Positions 33,445 through 46,243 of a stretch of 64,000 nucleotides of DNA are shown piece after piece. How positions within the stretch are numbered: position 1 is the stretch's first letter; every line of letters begins with the position of its first letter. The notes beneath the pieces were generated by a model. It worked only from the letters and a program-made list of their open reading frames with translations. It was not told where the DNA came from and searched no databases. A program made the translations under genes and the position numbers. Source of the stretch: Talpa occidentalis (lineage: Eukaryota; Chordata; Mammalia; Eulipotyphla; Talpidae); contig NW_023601433.1 of assembly GCF_014898055.3 (NCBI RefSeq), positions 72,275,683-72,339,682 on the forward strand, in the 5' to 3' direction.

Positions 33445-33605
33445 CTTGGCACTAATGTCAATTGGATGTGGGAGCAGAGCCTGGATCTGTCACTTACAAG
33501 GGATCTGAGAGTCCAGAGACTTGGTCTCAGAGTCTCATTTTTCTCATCTGTAAAATGTAAGGTAATGGTGTCATCTACCTCCTCTGGTTTCTCAGGGCCC
33601 CAATA
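33445..33605 (+). repeat. MIR fragment
   Basis: The text gagcctggatctgtcactta then cagagtctcatttttctcat and ctgtaaaatg follows the MIR core. Confidence 0.75.
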
Positions 33606-33609
33606 ATGT

Positions 33610-35890
33610 AATAACAACCATCAAGTGCAACTAAGCAACAGAAACATTGAAGCATCAGCTACGAGCCCAGCACATCAGCTGCTGAGGGAGGCAGATGGAG
33701 CCCTGTCTTCTCAGAGCCTAAGTCTCGAAGACCACAAACTCTTCACACCCATCAGGCATCCTCAGTGCTGATGCGGTGTGCCAGACGCCATGCTAAGAGC
33801 TCACATTTGCTATTTGTGAGCCTCCATCAAAGCTAAGAGAGGTAAGCGTTTCTCTCTAGAACACCGTTCACTTAGGGCTGGGATGCTGTGTTCCAGGCCT
33901 TTGTTACAAAGCCCCACCGCGTGGCGTGACAACCCTCCCTATGTCACTGGCTTTTGTGTAACCTCATTATATTCTGTTTACCGTGTTCTGGTGTAGGTTG
34001 GGGTTTTTGTAACCTGGAGCAGTTAAGAGGGACTTGTCTCCCCTAATCCTGGGAGAGCAAGGTTGCTAAGGAGACCATTGTCATATTAACTCAGTAAACA
34101 CTGAGACACTCATGGTGCTACAAAGGAGGAGAGCTCTCTGTTGAGAAAGGAAACCTTTCCCTTTAGATTGAAAGGGAAAAGCCACCATGGAGATTGAGCC
34201 TGGCAAAGGGGGACAAGTCCCTATGCAACTCTCTAGCTTTCTGTTGGTCACAGGGCTAGAAAAGAGGCAGGAGAGATGGAGAAAGCAGGTAGGAATCTTG
34301 TAGCTAATCAAGAAATCTCGGCTCCCTAAAGTTACCTCTGGAAATTTTGTGCCCCATACTTTCGTGTAGAGTGCTTTTAAAAAACAACAGAAGAAGAAAA
34401 TATAGAAAAACACAATCAGGAGAGCTGATTTTGGAGAGTGCAGACCTCTTCGTAGTTGGGGTGAAGAAGAAGCTCCTGATGAGATGGGGACTTAGATGTC
34501 AGGTTGGCTTGAAGAAGAGAAAGGACTCCACGTTCCTGGAAGAACAAATCCTATGTAATATGAGGTGAGCTTATTCTACTTGCTTAGGAAAAGTCCAGTG
34601 AAAGCATTAATCTATTCTCTGATTGCTAGCCGGCTTGGACTAATAAAAAGTGCCTACATTTGTATTTCTTGCAATAAAATATTTATCATGGACAAAAAGA
34701 TTATCAGATGGGTAAGGAGTATTCCAGGTCATGGAATTTTGAGTTCTGTATTTCAAAGGACATGGGCTTACCCGAGCTATATCCAGAGCTGGGTATCCCT
34801 CAGCTGTGGTGGGTTGAGATTCTGGGGTGAGCTCTGATCTTAGGTCCCTGGGAATCTCCCACCTAACTCAATTTTTCCACCAGCTTTGGTTCAGGAAAGT
34901 TGTAACTGCAAGGTTTGCAGAAGCTGGATGGGAACTCAATGAAGATCCTTCCCAAGATTTCAATTTGCAGAAGAAAAGTCCAGAAGCCAGAAAGGTCAAG
35001 CAGGTCATAACTGGAGCCAGGGCTTCTCATTCCTGCTCATGTCTACCTTTCAGTGGATGGAGCTATTGGCTTATTTGATGACTTCGAGCGTCTTCCCTGA
35101 ATTTGCCCATGGTGATGGCATCATGTGACCTCATTTCCATTTGAGCATCAAGAATGCTGAATGGAGAAATCACTTTTCTTTCGTTCCCTTCAATCTTTCC
35201 AGCGCCTGACATCTCTGTCACCGACAACTTCGGCTCCTTGTTTCCCTGCAGTTCTTGTCCCGGCCGATCCCCGCAGAGCAGGAGAGGGTGATGGATGGGC
35301 CTGGGGAGGGAAGATGGACAGCACCAGGGAAGAATCTGTGATTTGGAGGCCTTTGGTGACATGCACACACAAAGAGACTAGGAAAGAATGGCTTTTTCAA
35401 AAGCATAAATAGAAAACTGCTGGGCTTGAGTGCTTGCTGCCACATAATGAACATGCTCGCCTTCTCCTAACAACGTTTTAAGTCGGTAATTGGCCCAACA
35501 GGGGACACGAACTGTACACTGAGTCACAGAATAGTACAGAAAATCTCAGAATGGCGTCACCTCCCATCGGGAGAGTTGTCTGTGTGCCAAGCCCTGTGGA
35601 GATGCATTCGTGGCATTTAAGGAGTGCAGACGGTCAGCATCAGAAAGGACTTGGGAGGACAACCATCCCCGGGGTCCCTGGCCTTTTCTACATCAGAGGA
35701 CTCTTTGATTTGTCCCCCCTCTTCCCTTGGGTTTCATTTTCTAAAGATGCAGCTGGCAAACTAGACAGCTCTGATCTGAAAAAGGATGTGTTTTCCCACA
35801 GAATAACCATGGATCTCTGTAATGATCACTTGGTAAGTGTGATACCCCAAAAAGACATGAGGCCTAGCCCATTTCAAATAGTAATACCCA
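33610..35890. other. Intergenic, no gene seen
   Basis: I recognise no exon, RNA gene or clear young repeat. Overlapping chance reading frames of about 60-116 codons occur on both strands. Confidence 0.5.
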
Positions 35891-36000
35891 TAATAACATA
35901 GTTTATTAGATGCCCAGCTAAGGGCTTTACAAACTTTATCTTCCTTAATCCTTTCTAGACACCATCTCCTGGTGTCAGAAACAGGTGCAGAGGGTTTCTT
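35890..36000 (-). repeat. MIR fragment
   Basis: The text gtttattagatgcccagcta then gggctttacaaactttatct reads as reverse MIR 3' half. Confidence 0.5.
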
Positions 36001-36184
36001 GACCAATGAGGCTCCAAAATAGGGTGGATCTGATCACCAAGTCACCCTTAACCCGTCTACTCTACAGCCTGTTCATTAGTCTCTTTGTCATGTTAACAGT
36101 CATCTAAGGAACATCCATCCATTTTTTTCACAAGCTTTTGTAAGGTTGGAAGCTCCAAATTAAGTTGTTTTGGTCTCAACTTTC

Positions 36185-36300
36185 CCTTAATCGTTAAGGT
36201 AATGGAGGCCCAGAGAGAATTAGAAACTTGCTCAGCATCAACCCAGCTAATTAGCAACAATGCTAATTTTAAATTCCAGCTTTTCTAACTTCTGCTTCTG
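36185..36300 (-). repeat. MIR fragment
   Basis: The text aatggaggcccagagagaat then cttgctcagcatcaacccag reads as reverse MIR. Confidence 0.65.
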
Positions 36301-36904
36301 AATTCTTTACATCTCAACTCAGCTCCAGTAAGTAACAGTTGAACACCTACCAAGTGACAGCAGAGCAGCAGCATGTAACGCGTCACTCTCCTGGTTGACA
36401 CCTGCTACAGACATTACCAATCAATCATGGAACCTTCCCCACCTGGATGTGGCTCCATGTAAGAACTTCCAATCCACAGGATTTGGTAAAGGATGCATAT
36501 TATTGTCATCAGGCATAATACTGTTCAAGGCCCTCAAGATGACATGAAACAACTACAGATGTGTATCTGCCATCAAATATTTTGTCTCAGAAAGCTTTTT
36601 CAGTGTAGAGTAACTTCTTCCCAAGTGCCAGGAAAGAGCAGTTTCAATGCCATGATACCTGGAGACATGTATATATTATGAGATGATGTCCATGCCCTGC
36701 TCACAAGTTGAAGAGAAATCAGCTTGGGAGTGAGAATGGGGACCACCAAGAAGGCTGCACATGAATGGGAAGTTGTCAGCTGGAGGGCCAGTCCATCTGA
36801 GGCAGCGATAACAGGAGAGTCACCTGTGAGTACATGGAGCTGAGGAGGAGAGAAATGCGGTCTGACCAGGAGGCGAGCTGAGACTGACAGCTGAGAGTCC
36901 CAGG

Positions 36905-37440
36905 TCAGCAGAGCAGGTAAAAATGGTGAATTGGTTGGTGGGAATTCCATGGGGACTGCACCTGAGAGGATAAAGCATACATTGCATAAAAATGAAGAAT
37001 GATGTAAAAAAATATATAAAATAATAAAAAAGGAAAAAAGTGATAAAATTTTAAAGACTGGCAATTCCAACTGTTGTGAAGTATGTACAGCAATAGGAAC
37101 TCTCAGACAATGCTAGGAAGAGTGTAAATTGCTTAAAAATGGAGACAATTTAAGTGTTCAATAATGAAATGGATAAATAAATTAGAGTATATTCATACAA
37201 TGAAAAAAATAAAGTACTTAACACCAAAAAAAAAAAAAAGATGATTTGTATCTATTCAAGACCCCAGAACAAGATAGTTCCTCTCAGTGCAGGGTAAAGG
37301 GGGGAGGGCCCTGTGAAGTCTGGTGACACACATGGTGTGGGAACACACATCTGAAGAGGGGTGATCTTATACCACTAAATCATATACAATGCTGTCAACC
37401 AACGTCACCTCTATAAAAAATAATACAATTAAAATAATTC
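36905..37440 (+). mobile_element. Nested LINE-1 3' fragments
   Basis: 36945-37035 ends in agcatacattgcataaaaat ... gatgtaaaaaaatatataaa, the same 3' terminus as the L1 at 39345-39556. 37070-37240 is an older L1 piece (tacagcaataggaactctca; aaatggataaataaattaga) ending in a 13-A run. 37260-37440 looks like another L1 3' UTR (ggggggagggccctgtgaag). Confidence 0.6.
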
Positions 37441-38524
37441 TTCTCTTTGTTCTGCCCCTCTTTTATTTGATAGACATATAAAAGGGAGGGTAACAAGATC
37501 AAGAAAGAAGGATACTATAATATTGGCCCTCACCATATCTCTAGGCATGTTTCTCTTTCTGGAGAGGACTTGAAGGAGTACATTCCTGACCTTGGGAGTG
37601 GCAGGTGTCATGTGGTCTGATTGCATGAGTCTTCCAACCAAGCACGTCTCTTGTCATATTGGTTGTTACTGTACCGCCCTGAGGGCCATGGCTACCAGGG
37701 TGATGCATGGCATCTTGGGGGCATTAGCAAAGGGAGGAGGACTAAGATGTGGGATGAAGATGAGGAGGGTGGGACAGTCTAAAACAGCCCACCCTGGATT
37801 GTGGCAGAGGCCAGTGCTAAAATGAGTGATGTTTTCCATTTGGAATTCCAGTAATGAAGGCTTTCTAGAGAAGTGTGTCTTCGAGGGAGGAATTTCATTT
37901 TGTGGATGCGTCGGTTTACTACTAAGCCCCTCCCCAAGATAAGGGGTGATCAGCCTATGCATCCACTGCGCCCTGAACTTGAGGAAGGGTCCAGGTCTCT
38001 AGGGGTTAAGCAGCATCTGCAGCACTTTAGACCAATTCCGACCTGAATACATTGTCACCGCCTGCCTGAACCCATCTCAAACCCCAAGAGGGCGTTTTGG
38101 AGAATTATTCTCATGATTCCAGAGACAGAATTAGCCTCTTCAAACCAATGAGAGAGCAACCCTTGACTGGTGGTTCATTATGTACAATTCAAAATCAACC
38201 CCCTGCTGTTCAAGCTTCCCTGGTGACTGGGGCTCTTGGAAGAAGAAATTGCATGTTGTCCTAGAGAAGGTTGGAGATGGTGCTGGGTCCAGGTGGCAAC
38301 ATGTGGGTGCATCTTAAAGATTGTTGTGATAGCCCCCCCCAAAATATATCACAAGTCAGAATTCTGGGAGAAACAGTTTTTAAGCATAAGAATATTTTCA
38401 AGTGATTCTTTTACTAACCTTGAGACCTGTGCAGCACAGAATTTTGTTCTTGTGGGGAGAAGCAGAGTTCACTTCCAGGGTGGTCCAGGGAAAAGATAGT
38501 AACTGCCTTTCATACAACACAGGC

Positions 38525-38735
38525 ACATGTATCCCTGAGGCAGATGCAGCCCATAATTGTCTATATAAATAAAGTTTTATTAGAATGCAACAGTTTGTTC
38601 ACATGTATTCTGTGGCTGCCTTGCATACACTACAGCAGCAGAGTTGAGTAGTTGCAACAGAGATTACAGGCCCCCAGAATCTAAAAGATATTCTACCTAG
38701 TCCATTACAGAAAAAGTTTGCCAGTCCCTGAGCAA
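38525..38735 (+). mobile_element. Non-autonomous DNA transposon fossil (hAT-like)
   Basis: The text taaataaagttttattagaa, agcagagttgagtagttgca, acagagattacaggccccc, and cagaaaaagtttgccagtcc matches a common mammalian DNA-transposon fossil. The exact family name is left open. Confidence 0.6.
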
Positions 38736-38915
38736 ACTGCCACATAGTCTTATGATTTGAGGTGGGGCTTCTGTGCTGGTTCATGACCTCTCAGCCAAGC
38801 AGGAAATTGCAAAGGTTGACTCCGGTCACTGCATTTGAGGCTCTGGGTCAGCTGGCTTCTGTCTGTGACTAGTAATGGCAAATACTGACAGGACACTGGA
38901 GAGGGAAAAGAATGG

Positions 38916-38931
38916 ACACACACACACACAC
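38916..38931 (+). repeat. (CA)8 microsatellite
   Basis: A short uninterrupted CA repeat. Confidence 0.9.
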
Positions 38932-39344
38932 GAATCATATCTCCAGAAGTAACTGTGCCCACTTCTGCAGCCCCAGCTCCTGTTGATGTCAGTTTCTGCT
39001 AGGGGACCTCAGACTCTGGGCTCTAGTAGCATTGTCTCCCCACTTTGAACCTCTAGTCATGAGGTGGCAGGGGCTTGCCACTATATATACACCCCAGAAT
39101 ACAGAATATCTCACTGTATTTACCTCTTCTGCTTTCAGCCTTTCCGCCCACTGTATAACCAGTTCGCCATACCAAATTCCTTATTTTCAGTCCACTGATT
39201 TCTGTTTCTGTTTTCCAGTTTGGATCCTGACAGATACAAGTCATGATTGAGTCCCATGCCAGAGCCTGAAAGCCTCATGGGAAATGACTTTCAGATTCCT
39301 GCCTTCATCCTGGTCCCTTATTTAGATTTTCTAAATGCCTACTA

Positions 39345-39556
39345 TGAGTGAGACTAATTATAATAAAGTAAAAATCAAAATCCACAAGCAACTATAAACC
39401 AGAGACACACTACAGGGGGTGGGGGGGGAAGGAAGGGGGGTTAGGATCAAAACAAGGGGGTGGGAATTGTATGGGGAATATAACCAAGATGAAAATGCAT
39501 ACATTGTGCAAAAACGAAAAATGATGTAAAAAATATATAAAATTAAAAAAAAAAGA
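39345..39556 (+). mobile_element. LINE-1 3' UTR, G-rich
   Basis: It carries cagggggtggggggggaagg then aaggggggttaggat, gggaattgtatggggaatat, and an AT-rich end gatgtaaaaaatatataaaa followed by an A run. This is the same 3' UTR architecture as the L1 at 5426-5866, but with a longer terminal module. Confidence 0.8.
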
Positions 39557-39744
39557 TTCCCACCGTCAGTGAACCATGAGAGTTTTGCCCTGAATTTTCA
39601 GCAGCTCGTTCTGCCATGTGTTGGGGAAATGGTTCTATTAGCTGAGGAGCCCTTGCCATGATGGTGGCCACTGCTTTTGTTAGCATGTGACCAAGCGCCA
39701 CCCTGGGACCCCAAACTTGCAGGCGGTAAAGGGGTATGGCCGTC

Positions 39745-40125
39745 CATAGGCACAAAGGCAAAGTATAATTTTGTGTGATAGAACTTTAGTAAAATTAGTG
39801 TGCAGAGAGAGAAGAGAGGGGTAATAGATTCCTAATAAAACACCCCAAATTACCAATCCTTTTGTGGAGAAATGCCCAACCAAATAGTGTTGGCCCAAAG
39901 CTGTTCTGCTGAGACCTGAAAGCTTGCCATAGTCTTAGTTACCTTCTGGGGGAGAACCACAGTGAAGGGGTTCTGAAACAGGAGGTCCCAGAAAGCCAGG
40001 GCAAAAGGAGATACCACATCAAGACAACGTCTGCCATTGTCAACCTCCCCACACGTCTTTCGCGCACGTGTCTCTTCCAAGTGTCTCTACATGTCTCCTT
40101 CTTGTGTCTCCTTCCCAGAAGTACC
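39745..40125 (-). mobile_element. LTR-like retroelement, family 1 copy A
   Basis: Shared blocks with the copies at 47420 and 48970, in order: the 'attagtgtgcagagagagaa' block, caccccaaattacc, gtggagaaatgcccaaccaa, accttctgggggagaacc, and aacgtctgccattgtcaacc with a following cacgtct block. The best retroelement reading is on the minus strand. Ends are approximate. Confidence 0.65.
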
Positions 40126-40419
40126 AGGGCACAAATCAGGCCACAGGAAAATGAGTTTTTTCCCCCAGAGTCTACCTACCTTCCTGTTAGGCTCTTCAGC
40201 TTCGCCCTAGTTCCCAGAAGGTAATCCAAGGGGCTGCATGTAAGTGGGAGCTGGGAATTTGGTTCACCCTCCTTTTATGGAGATACCTGTGTAACACCCT
40301 CACTAGATGAACGCCGATCTCCTTCCTCAATATCACTTCCCTACCCACCGTGAGAGGGGCCCCCAAAGTGGTGGCACTATTACAGTTTGCAGCTGCTATC
40401 TTCTTTGGCCACTCTCGCC

Positions 40420-40620
40420 ACCTATGCCCTCTGTTCCAACAAAATCCACTATCCACGAACAGTCACACATGCGCGGGCCTTTGCTTGTTCCTTTGCTGTT
40501 CACTCTCGGGCACCTCTGTCCTGCACCAGCCCCTTGGTCCAGGAATACCGACTTCACTCCTGCCTCAGACTGTTCGGCCCTGGCTTTTCTCTGTATTTGA
40601 ATTGCAGTCTTTTCCAGTCC
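40420..40620 (+). repeat. L2-like fragment
   Basis: The text cgggcctttgcttgttcctt then ctgttcactctcgggcacct resembles the L2 segment GGGCCTTTGCACATGCTGTTCC. Confidence 0.45.
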
Positions 40621-40689
40621 ATCAGATTTTTGTTTTTGTTTTAAGACTTTAAAATTGAATCTGCAAAACAAAATCTGCTGTCAAAACAT

Positions 40690-42600
40690 TTTAGGAAATG
40701 CTGGCTGAAGCAAATTGAATGTGATCTCTTTACTGCAGACTTTTCAGATCCTTGAAAATAGAAAGCAAATGAGATCACAGTGTTTTAAAAGCTAGTGTGA
40801 GCTTGGAGCTTTTTCTGTGTGCAGGATCCTTGTCATGGGAGTCGGTCTAGCTTCCATCTTTCCCTACCCCCTTCTTCTAGTGACAGGATCCACCTCTCTT
40901 GAGTGAGAGAACTTTTCCATCCAGTGTGGGTAGGGTTGACTCCCTTGCTATCATCTCTGGCATTAGGGATTTGACCTAGTCCTGCCCTGAGGGCTGGGCC
41001 AAGAATGGAAATGTGGTGTAGACGGGACCAGCCAGAGCCTTGCCAGGGCTTTTCAGGCACAGCTTTCAGAAGTAATTTGCTTTTTTCTACGGAGGATGTT
41101 GAGTTGCTGGATGTTGTAGTGAGCTGGGGTTCAAAGAGCTATCAGAGGGAAAGACCCTACTGGACTAGAAACCCAAGCCAAAAATGACAGGACAATCAAG
41201 AGAAGGAGAGAGAACAGAACCAGCAATAGTTCCTGAACCCCTGGGTTTTGTCTGAATCTAGTTCCATCTCTTTGACTTCTTAATTATATAAGCTAATTCA
41301 TCCCGCCACCTCTTTTTAAAATTTTGCTTTTGCTGAAGCTAGATTGAACTCACTTTTTAGCCCTCAGATGTGACATATACCTGACTGAAATATACCTGAT
41401 GGAGAAAACACAGTTTCTGCTAGTTCAGTGTGTGTGTCATGGCTACCTTGGATCAGAAGCTGTTCCTGAGTCCTTGGAATGCAGTCCCCAAGGTCAAGAT
41501 CTAGAGTTAGTGTCCTGGTCTACCCATTCCAATCCCCTTATGAGAGAAGCCTGTGTGTAAGTGACAGGTTGAATATGGATCAGACAGATGGAGCAAGGCA
41601 AGACCACCAGACAGCCTCCATCCATAATTCAACTTTCTAATGCCAGGTCACAGTTTTAGCTTCATGAGGATTAGTTTATGCAAATCCACTGGGTAGGATC
41701 TTAGGGACATGGTCACCTGGTCCTGTGCCTCCCTTTGGATTATGCCATAATTGTGTGTTTGTTCTAAATTTCTTCATTCTCTGGTTACACTGTTTCTACA
41801 CCAAAGAGCACTGATTCCAGCCCTGGAATAATTTACTTGGTGCATCTAGAAAACAACATATGCTGACTTGAATGATATTCAGATTAATAAACTAGAGACT
41901 CCAAGGCCTTCCAGCTGAGTGGCAGTTTTAATTCAGAAATTACTCATGTGGAATGGCAGAAGTGCCAAGAATACAGGTGTAAACAAGTAGCAGAAATGAG
42001 ACGAATCTGATGCATGAAGAGAACAATGAAAATGATCCCACAGACAATTGTGCTGGTACTCAAACTACCCTATAAGCTGGCAAAGATGATTAATTTCATT
42101 TTGCAGAGGGAAATGCTGAGGTGGTCAGAAAGAAAAAGTGACTTGTCCAGGGTTATGTAGCCAGAAGAGGGCATTCAGGTCTTGAATATGGGGTCTCTGG
42201 TTCTAGTCCTTTGCTCCCTCAACACTGTTTTCTGTTTCCCATCTGAGATCAACATGGGATTCTATTCCCCAAATTTTCAGCCACTAGATACAGAAAATCT
42301 GCCCTTAGTCTCCCAATCTGCAGTTTATCCCCCAACAGAAAACACTTTTTGCTAGAGTATCTGTATTTTCCTCCCACTGCTAACCTGTCCAATTTCTGTC
42401 AAAACCATGACTATAGATTCCAACCCCAATCATAAAGGGTCAATCTAGGCCCATGTTGTGGTGATTTAGGATTTTCTTCCCCCCAAATATTCTTTTTCTT
42501 GATTTAGTGACTTAAGGCTTAATGTGGCATCTGAACAAATCAAAATAGTTTTTTAGAAAAAGGTAAAAAGTATTCCAAAGATAACCCTTGAAATCATGGT
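40690..42600. other. Intergenic, no gene seen
   Basis: Apart from a reverse MIR at 42040-42230 I recognise nothing here. Confidence 0.5.
42040..42230 (-). repeat. MIR fragment
   Basis: The text tttcattttgcagagggaaa then gacttgtccagggttatgta is reverse MIR. Confidence 0.75.
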
Positions 42601-42605
42601 GGATG

Positions 42606-42866
42606 GGGGGCCTTCCTGGTGGCCTAAGGCTTAGGTCTCAGAATTATCACAGCTAGAGCCTGAGTTTGATCCCTGCCTAGGGTGTTGACCTACCTATGGC
42701 TCAGCAGACCTCTCCTGTCTCACCTGCTGCTCCCCTTAGCAGTGTATTTCAGTAGAAATGCCTGTTCTGTGCCCCACCTCATCTCTGGTGAATCCTCTCA
42801 CCCCCCACACATCTGGCCTATACCTCAGTTCTTCTGCAGCCCCTCCCCTTTCAAAAAAAGAAACTC
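42606..42866 (+). mobile_element. tRNA-derived SINE, copy 2 (old)
   Basis: The head reads ggccttcctggtggcctaag. The body has gcagacctctcctgtctcac, ctgctgctccccttagcagt and ctctggtgaatcctctcacc. A duplication tggtggatg flanks it (42597-42605 and 42867-42875). The pol III boxes are mutated (gagtttgatccctgcc). Confidence 0.88.
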
Positions 42867-42879
42867 TGGTGGATGTAAG

Positions 42880-43430
42880 TAAATTTGTCATTCGTAGTAG
42901 AATCAACCAGCTCTATTAAGATGAGCTAACAGCCCCTAATAGAGCAATTATTAGTTAAAACATTAATTATCATTTCTTTAGTGTCTTTCTCCCCAAATAT
43001 GTCATAAACTCCAAGAGAAATTATGTTTATGTTATTCATCACTTTATGTCCTTAGCAATAGTAGAGCACTGAGCAAGTAGCAGGTGCTTATGTGATGAAC
43101 TAATGCAATAATTAAATGAATAAACAAACCGTTAGGAGGAGATAAACAAATCAGCACAAGTACAGCTTGAGCATTGGCTGACCAAAGATAAACAATAACC
43201 TCTGAACTTCATGCCAATATCAAGCTCTCTGCTCATTCAGTGTATGACACCACCATTCTGCAAGTTAGTTACTGATCACCTACTGTGTACCAGAGTGCCC
43301 TAGGTGGAGAGCCACTTCATATTCTTTTCATACCAAATCAACATACAAAGACACAGACAAACATAGAAACACATACACAGGCACAAATATGCAAATATCA
43401 GCCTACATACACATATAAAGTATATTTTTA
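42880..43430. other. Intergenic, mostly unique
   Basis: No gene or clear repeat except MIR-like 3' text near 43040-43120. A CA-rich stretch occurs at 43335-43400. Confidence 0.4.
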
Positions 43431-44900
43431 AAGTTTTAATTTTGTTAAGATGCCAGTACTATCCAAAGCTATCAATAGTTTTAATGTAATCTCCATTAAA
43501 ATCCAAATGACATCAGTTACAGAAATGGAAAAACCTATTTTAAAATCCATATGGAATCTCAAAGGACTCTGAATAATCAAAACAATTCTGATAAAGAACA
43601 AAGCTCAAGGACTCGCCCTTTCTGATTTCAAAACTTACTATAAAACTACAATAATCACAGCATGGTACAGGTGTGATGACAAACGACCAGTGGAATAGAA
43701 TAGGGTCCAGAAATAACTCTTCAACTTATGGTTCAATGATTTTTAATAAGGATGCCAAGAGCATTCAATGAAGGAAAATACAGTCTTTTCAAAAAATGGC
43801 GCTGGAAAAACTGTACATATACACATGCAAGAGAATGAGATTTGATCCTTACCTAACACCATGCACAAAATAAACTCCAAGTGAATGAAAGACCTAAATA
43901 TAAGACCTAAACCTACGAAACTTCTTAAAAGAAATCCAGAGCAAAACTTCATATATTGGATGTGGCAATGGTTTCTTGGATATGACACCAATAGGCACAG
44001 GCAATAAGAGAAAGCACAGACAAATTGGACTTCATGATTTTTTTTTAATTTTGTGCATCAATGTTTCCTCTATCAATAGCATAAAAGGGTGATACACAAA
44101 ATGCAAGGAAATAGTTGTAAATGATATATATGACAAGGGAATACTATCTTAGACTATATAAAGATCTCCTAAAAATTAACAACAATACAAAATCAAACAA
44201 CAATTAAAAATTGCACAAAGAATTTTTAATAGACATTTCTCCAAAGAAGATCTACAGATGATTGATAAGCACATGAAAAAAAAAATGCTCAATGCCACTA
44301 ATCATTAGGGAAAGGCAAACAAAAACCACAATGAGATAGCCTCTCATACCCATTAGGATGGCTACTATTTAAAAAACAGACAACAATAAGTGTTGACAGT
44401 GATGTGACAACTTGTGCTCTGTTGGTGTGACTATCAAATGGAACAGCCACTGTGGAAAACATATGTATGGCTCCTCAAAATAAGAAAACTAGAATCACCA
44501 TAATCAAGTAATTCCACTTCTGAACATAAATGCAAAAGAATTGGAAGCAGATACTTGAAGGGAAATTTGTAAACCTATGTGTTTGTAACAGATTTCAGAA
44601 TAGCTAAAAAATAGAAGCAACCCAAGTGTCCATCAATAAATGAAAAGATCAGTAAAACGTGGTATAACCTTGCAATAGAACATTACTCAGTCTTGAAAAA
44701 GAAATTCTGACACATGCTACAATGTGGAGGAACCTGAGAACATTATGCTAAGTGAACTAAGCCAATCACAAAAAGACAAATACTGCACAATTCCACTTAC
44801 ACAAGATAACTAGAGTAGTCAAAATCGGAGACAGAAAATAGAATGAAGGTTGCCAGGAGCTAAAGGAATAAGAAAGGAGAAGTTAGTGCTTAATTCGTGC
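43430..44900 (+). mobile_element. Old LINE-1, 3' part of ORF2 and 3' UTR
   Basis: The sense L1 text runs in order: cagtactatccaaagctatc, aatccatatggaatctcaaa, cataatcacagcatggtaca, tgggtatgaca-like and ctcatacccattaggatggc, aatgtggaggaacctgagaa, then 3' UTR text ggttgccaggagctaaagg. Numerous stop codons and indels make it non-functional. Confidence 0.9.
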
Positions 44901-45399
44901 AACCTCAGTTTTGCAAAATGGAAAGCATTCTGGAGGACTTAGTCACGCTGAATCTCTCCCATGTATACATGTTATTATCACACTTCTCTGTGGCTTTTTT
45001 CTCTTACCAATCTGTCTGATGCTTATTCGATTATTTGCCAGCATAGAACAACCCAGAGGGGTCCAGGATGATTTCCTCCGTACCCCAACAATTTGGCAAG
45101 CCAGGTTGGAAATCTTCAAGATGGCTGCTTAATTTTCCTAGATGGCTGCAAGAGGATGTGATGTAGGATTTCTGAATTTGGCGGTAAGCCAGTTATAATG
45201 TTTCACCACTCCTGAAAATATTATAACCCCCTCATCTCTCCCCATGCAGAAATCTAATGGAAATTGATGTCAGTTTGGAGAGTTGTTGGGTTTGGAGAGA
45301 AGATCCTTGAGTTATCTTTGAGAAGATTTTCACCTGAGCTTCCTTTTCAGCAGCACACAACCAGTTTCCTAGGGGAGTTTCCTCACAAGGCAGAGATGT

Positions 45400-45720
45400 T
45401 TAGTTATATCCAAAATGGAAGATTTATTATAAAAAGGGAAGGGAAGTAAAGGATGCTTGCACAGACACAAGCAAGCAGAAAGAGCTGCCCCTGAAAGGGA
45501 CAGGTTTGTTAAAAGAGAAGCCTGCGTAGTGGCAGATGGGAAGTCTTGGGAGGAGCTGCCTCTGCTGCTTTGCAAAGGGAAAAGAAACACCTGCAGAGTC
45601 ACAGGTGGGCAGGAGAGCTGCATTTTGCCAGGGCGGGAATCACACTGATAAAGTCTTCTCTTTAGAAGGGGTTCATTATTTGTAGGATTGTTAACTGCTA
45701 TTAAATTATTTATTTCTAGG
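45400..45720. other. Unassigned, LTR-like composition
   Basis: A 172-codon minus-strand frame (45369-45887) overlaps this segment, but its sequence looks non-coding. The minus strand has AATAAA-type text (complement of gatttattataaaaag near 45420). I cannot place it in a family. Confidence 0.3.
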
Positions 45721-45966
45721 GTGGAACTAGATAGATTTGAAAGAGCCAATGATTCTCTACAATGGCCCTCAATCTCCACAACCCCACCTCTGGTCTGTGC
45801 CTCCAGAGACTCTTCTGTAGCTGGTTTAACAACTATATTCATTATTCTCCAGTTTCTCCAGAAACCTCCAGTTTCTGGTCTTGCCAATTTCTGGTCTTGT
45901 GATGCCTCCTTTCCAGATTTTCTAATTTTAGCCTTCCTCAGAAACGAAGAGGTGAGAAATATTTTT

Positions 45967-46230
45967 TAAAGATTTATTTATTTATGCATACAAGAACTGG
46001 GGTACAGGCCAGAGTCGTGGGGGGGGTGAGAGGATTCACCAGAGACAGAGTAGGGAACAGAACAGGCAGATTGACCAAAATATACTGCTGAGGGGAGCAG
46101 CGGGCAAGTCAGGAGAGGTCTGCTGTGCCATGCGTGTCACCTCCCTGACTGGGGGTCAAACTCGTGCTGCAGGGGCTTCAGATAGCTTCACTGTGCTGCA
46201 TCTTAACTCCTTGAACCATCAAGGATGCCC
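45967..46230 (-). mobile_element. tRNA-derived SINE, copy 3
   Basis: It reads in reverse from the T-rich tail (ttaaagatttatttatttat) to the tRNA-like head (ccatcaaggatgccc). The 13-bp duplication gagaaatattttt flanks it (45954-45966 and 46231-46243). Confidence 0.92.
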
Positions 46231-46243
46231 GAGAAATATTTTT

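Noticed and set aside
43430..44900. Functional reverse transcriptase gene
   Set aside because: The L1 ORF2 text is broken by many stops and indels and lacks the 5' two thirds.
45369..45887. 172-codon minus-strand reading frame
   Set aside because: The sequence is low-information and includes an AATAAA-like LTR-type stretch. No protein family is recognised.
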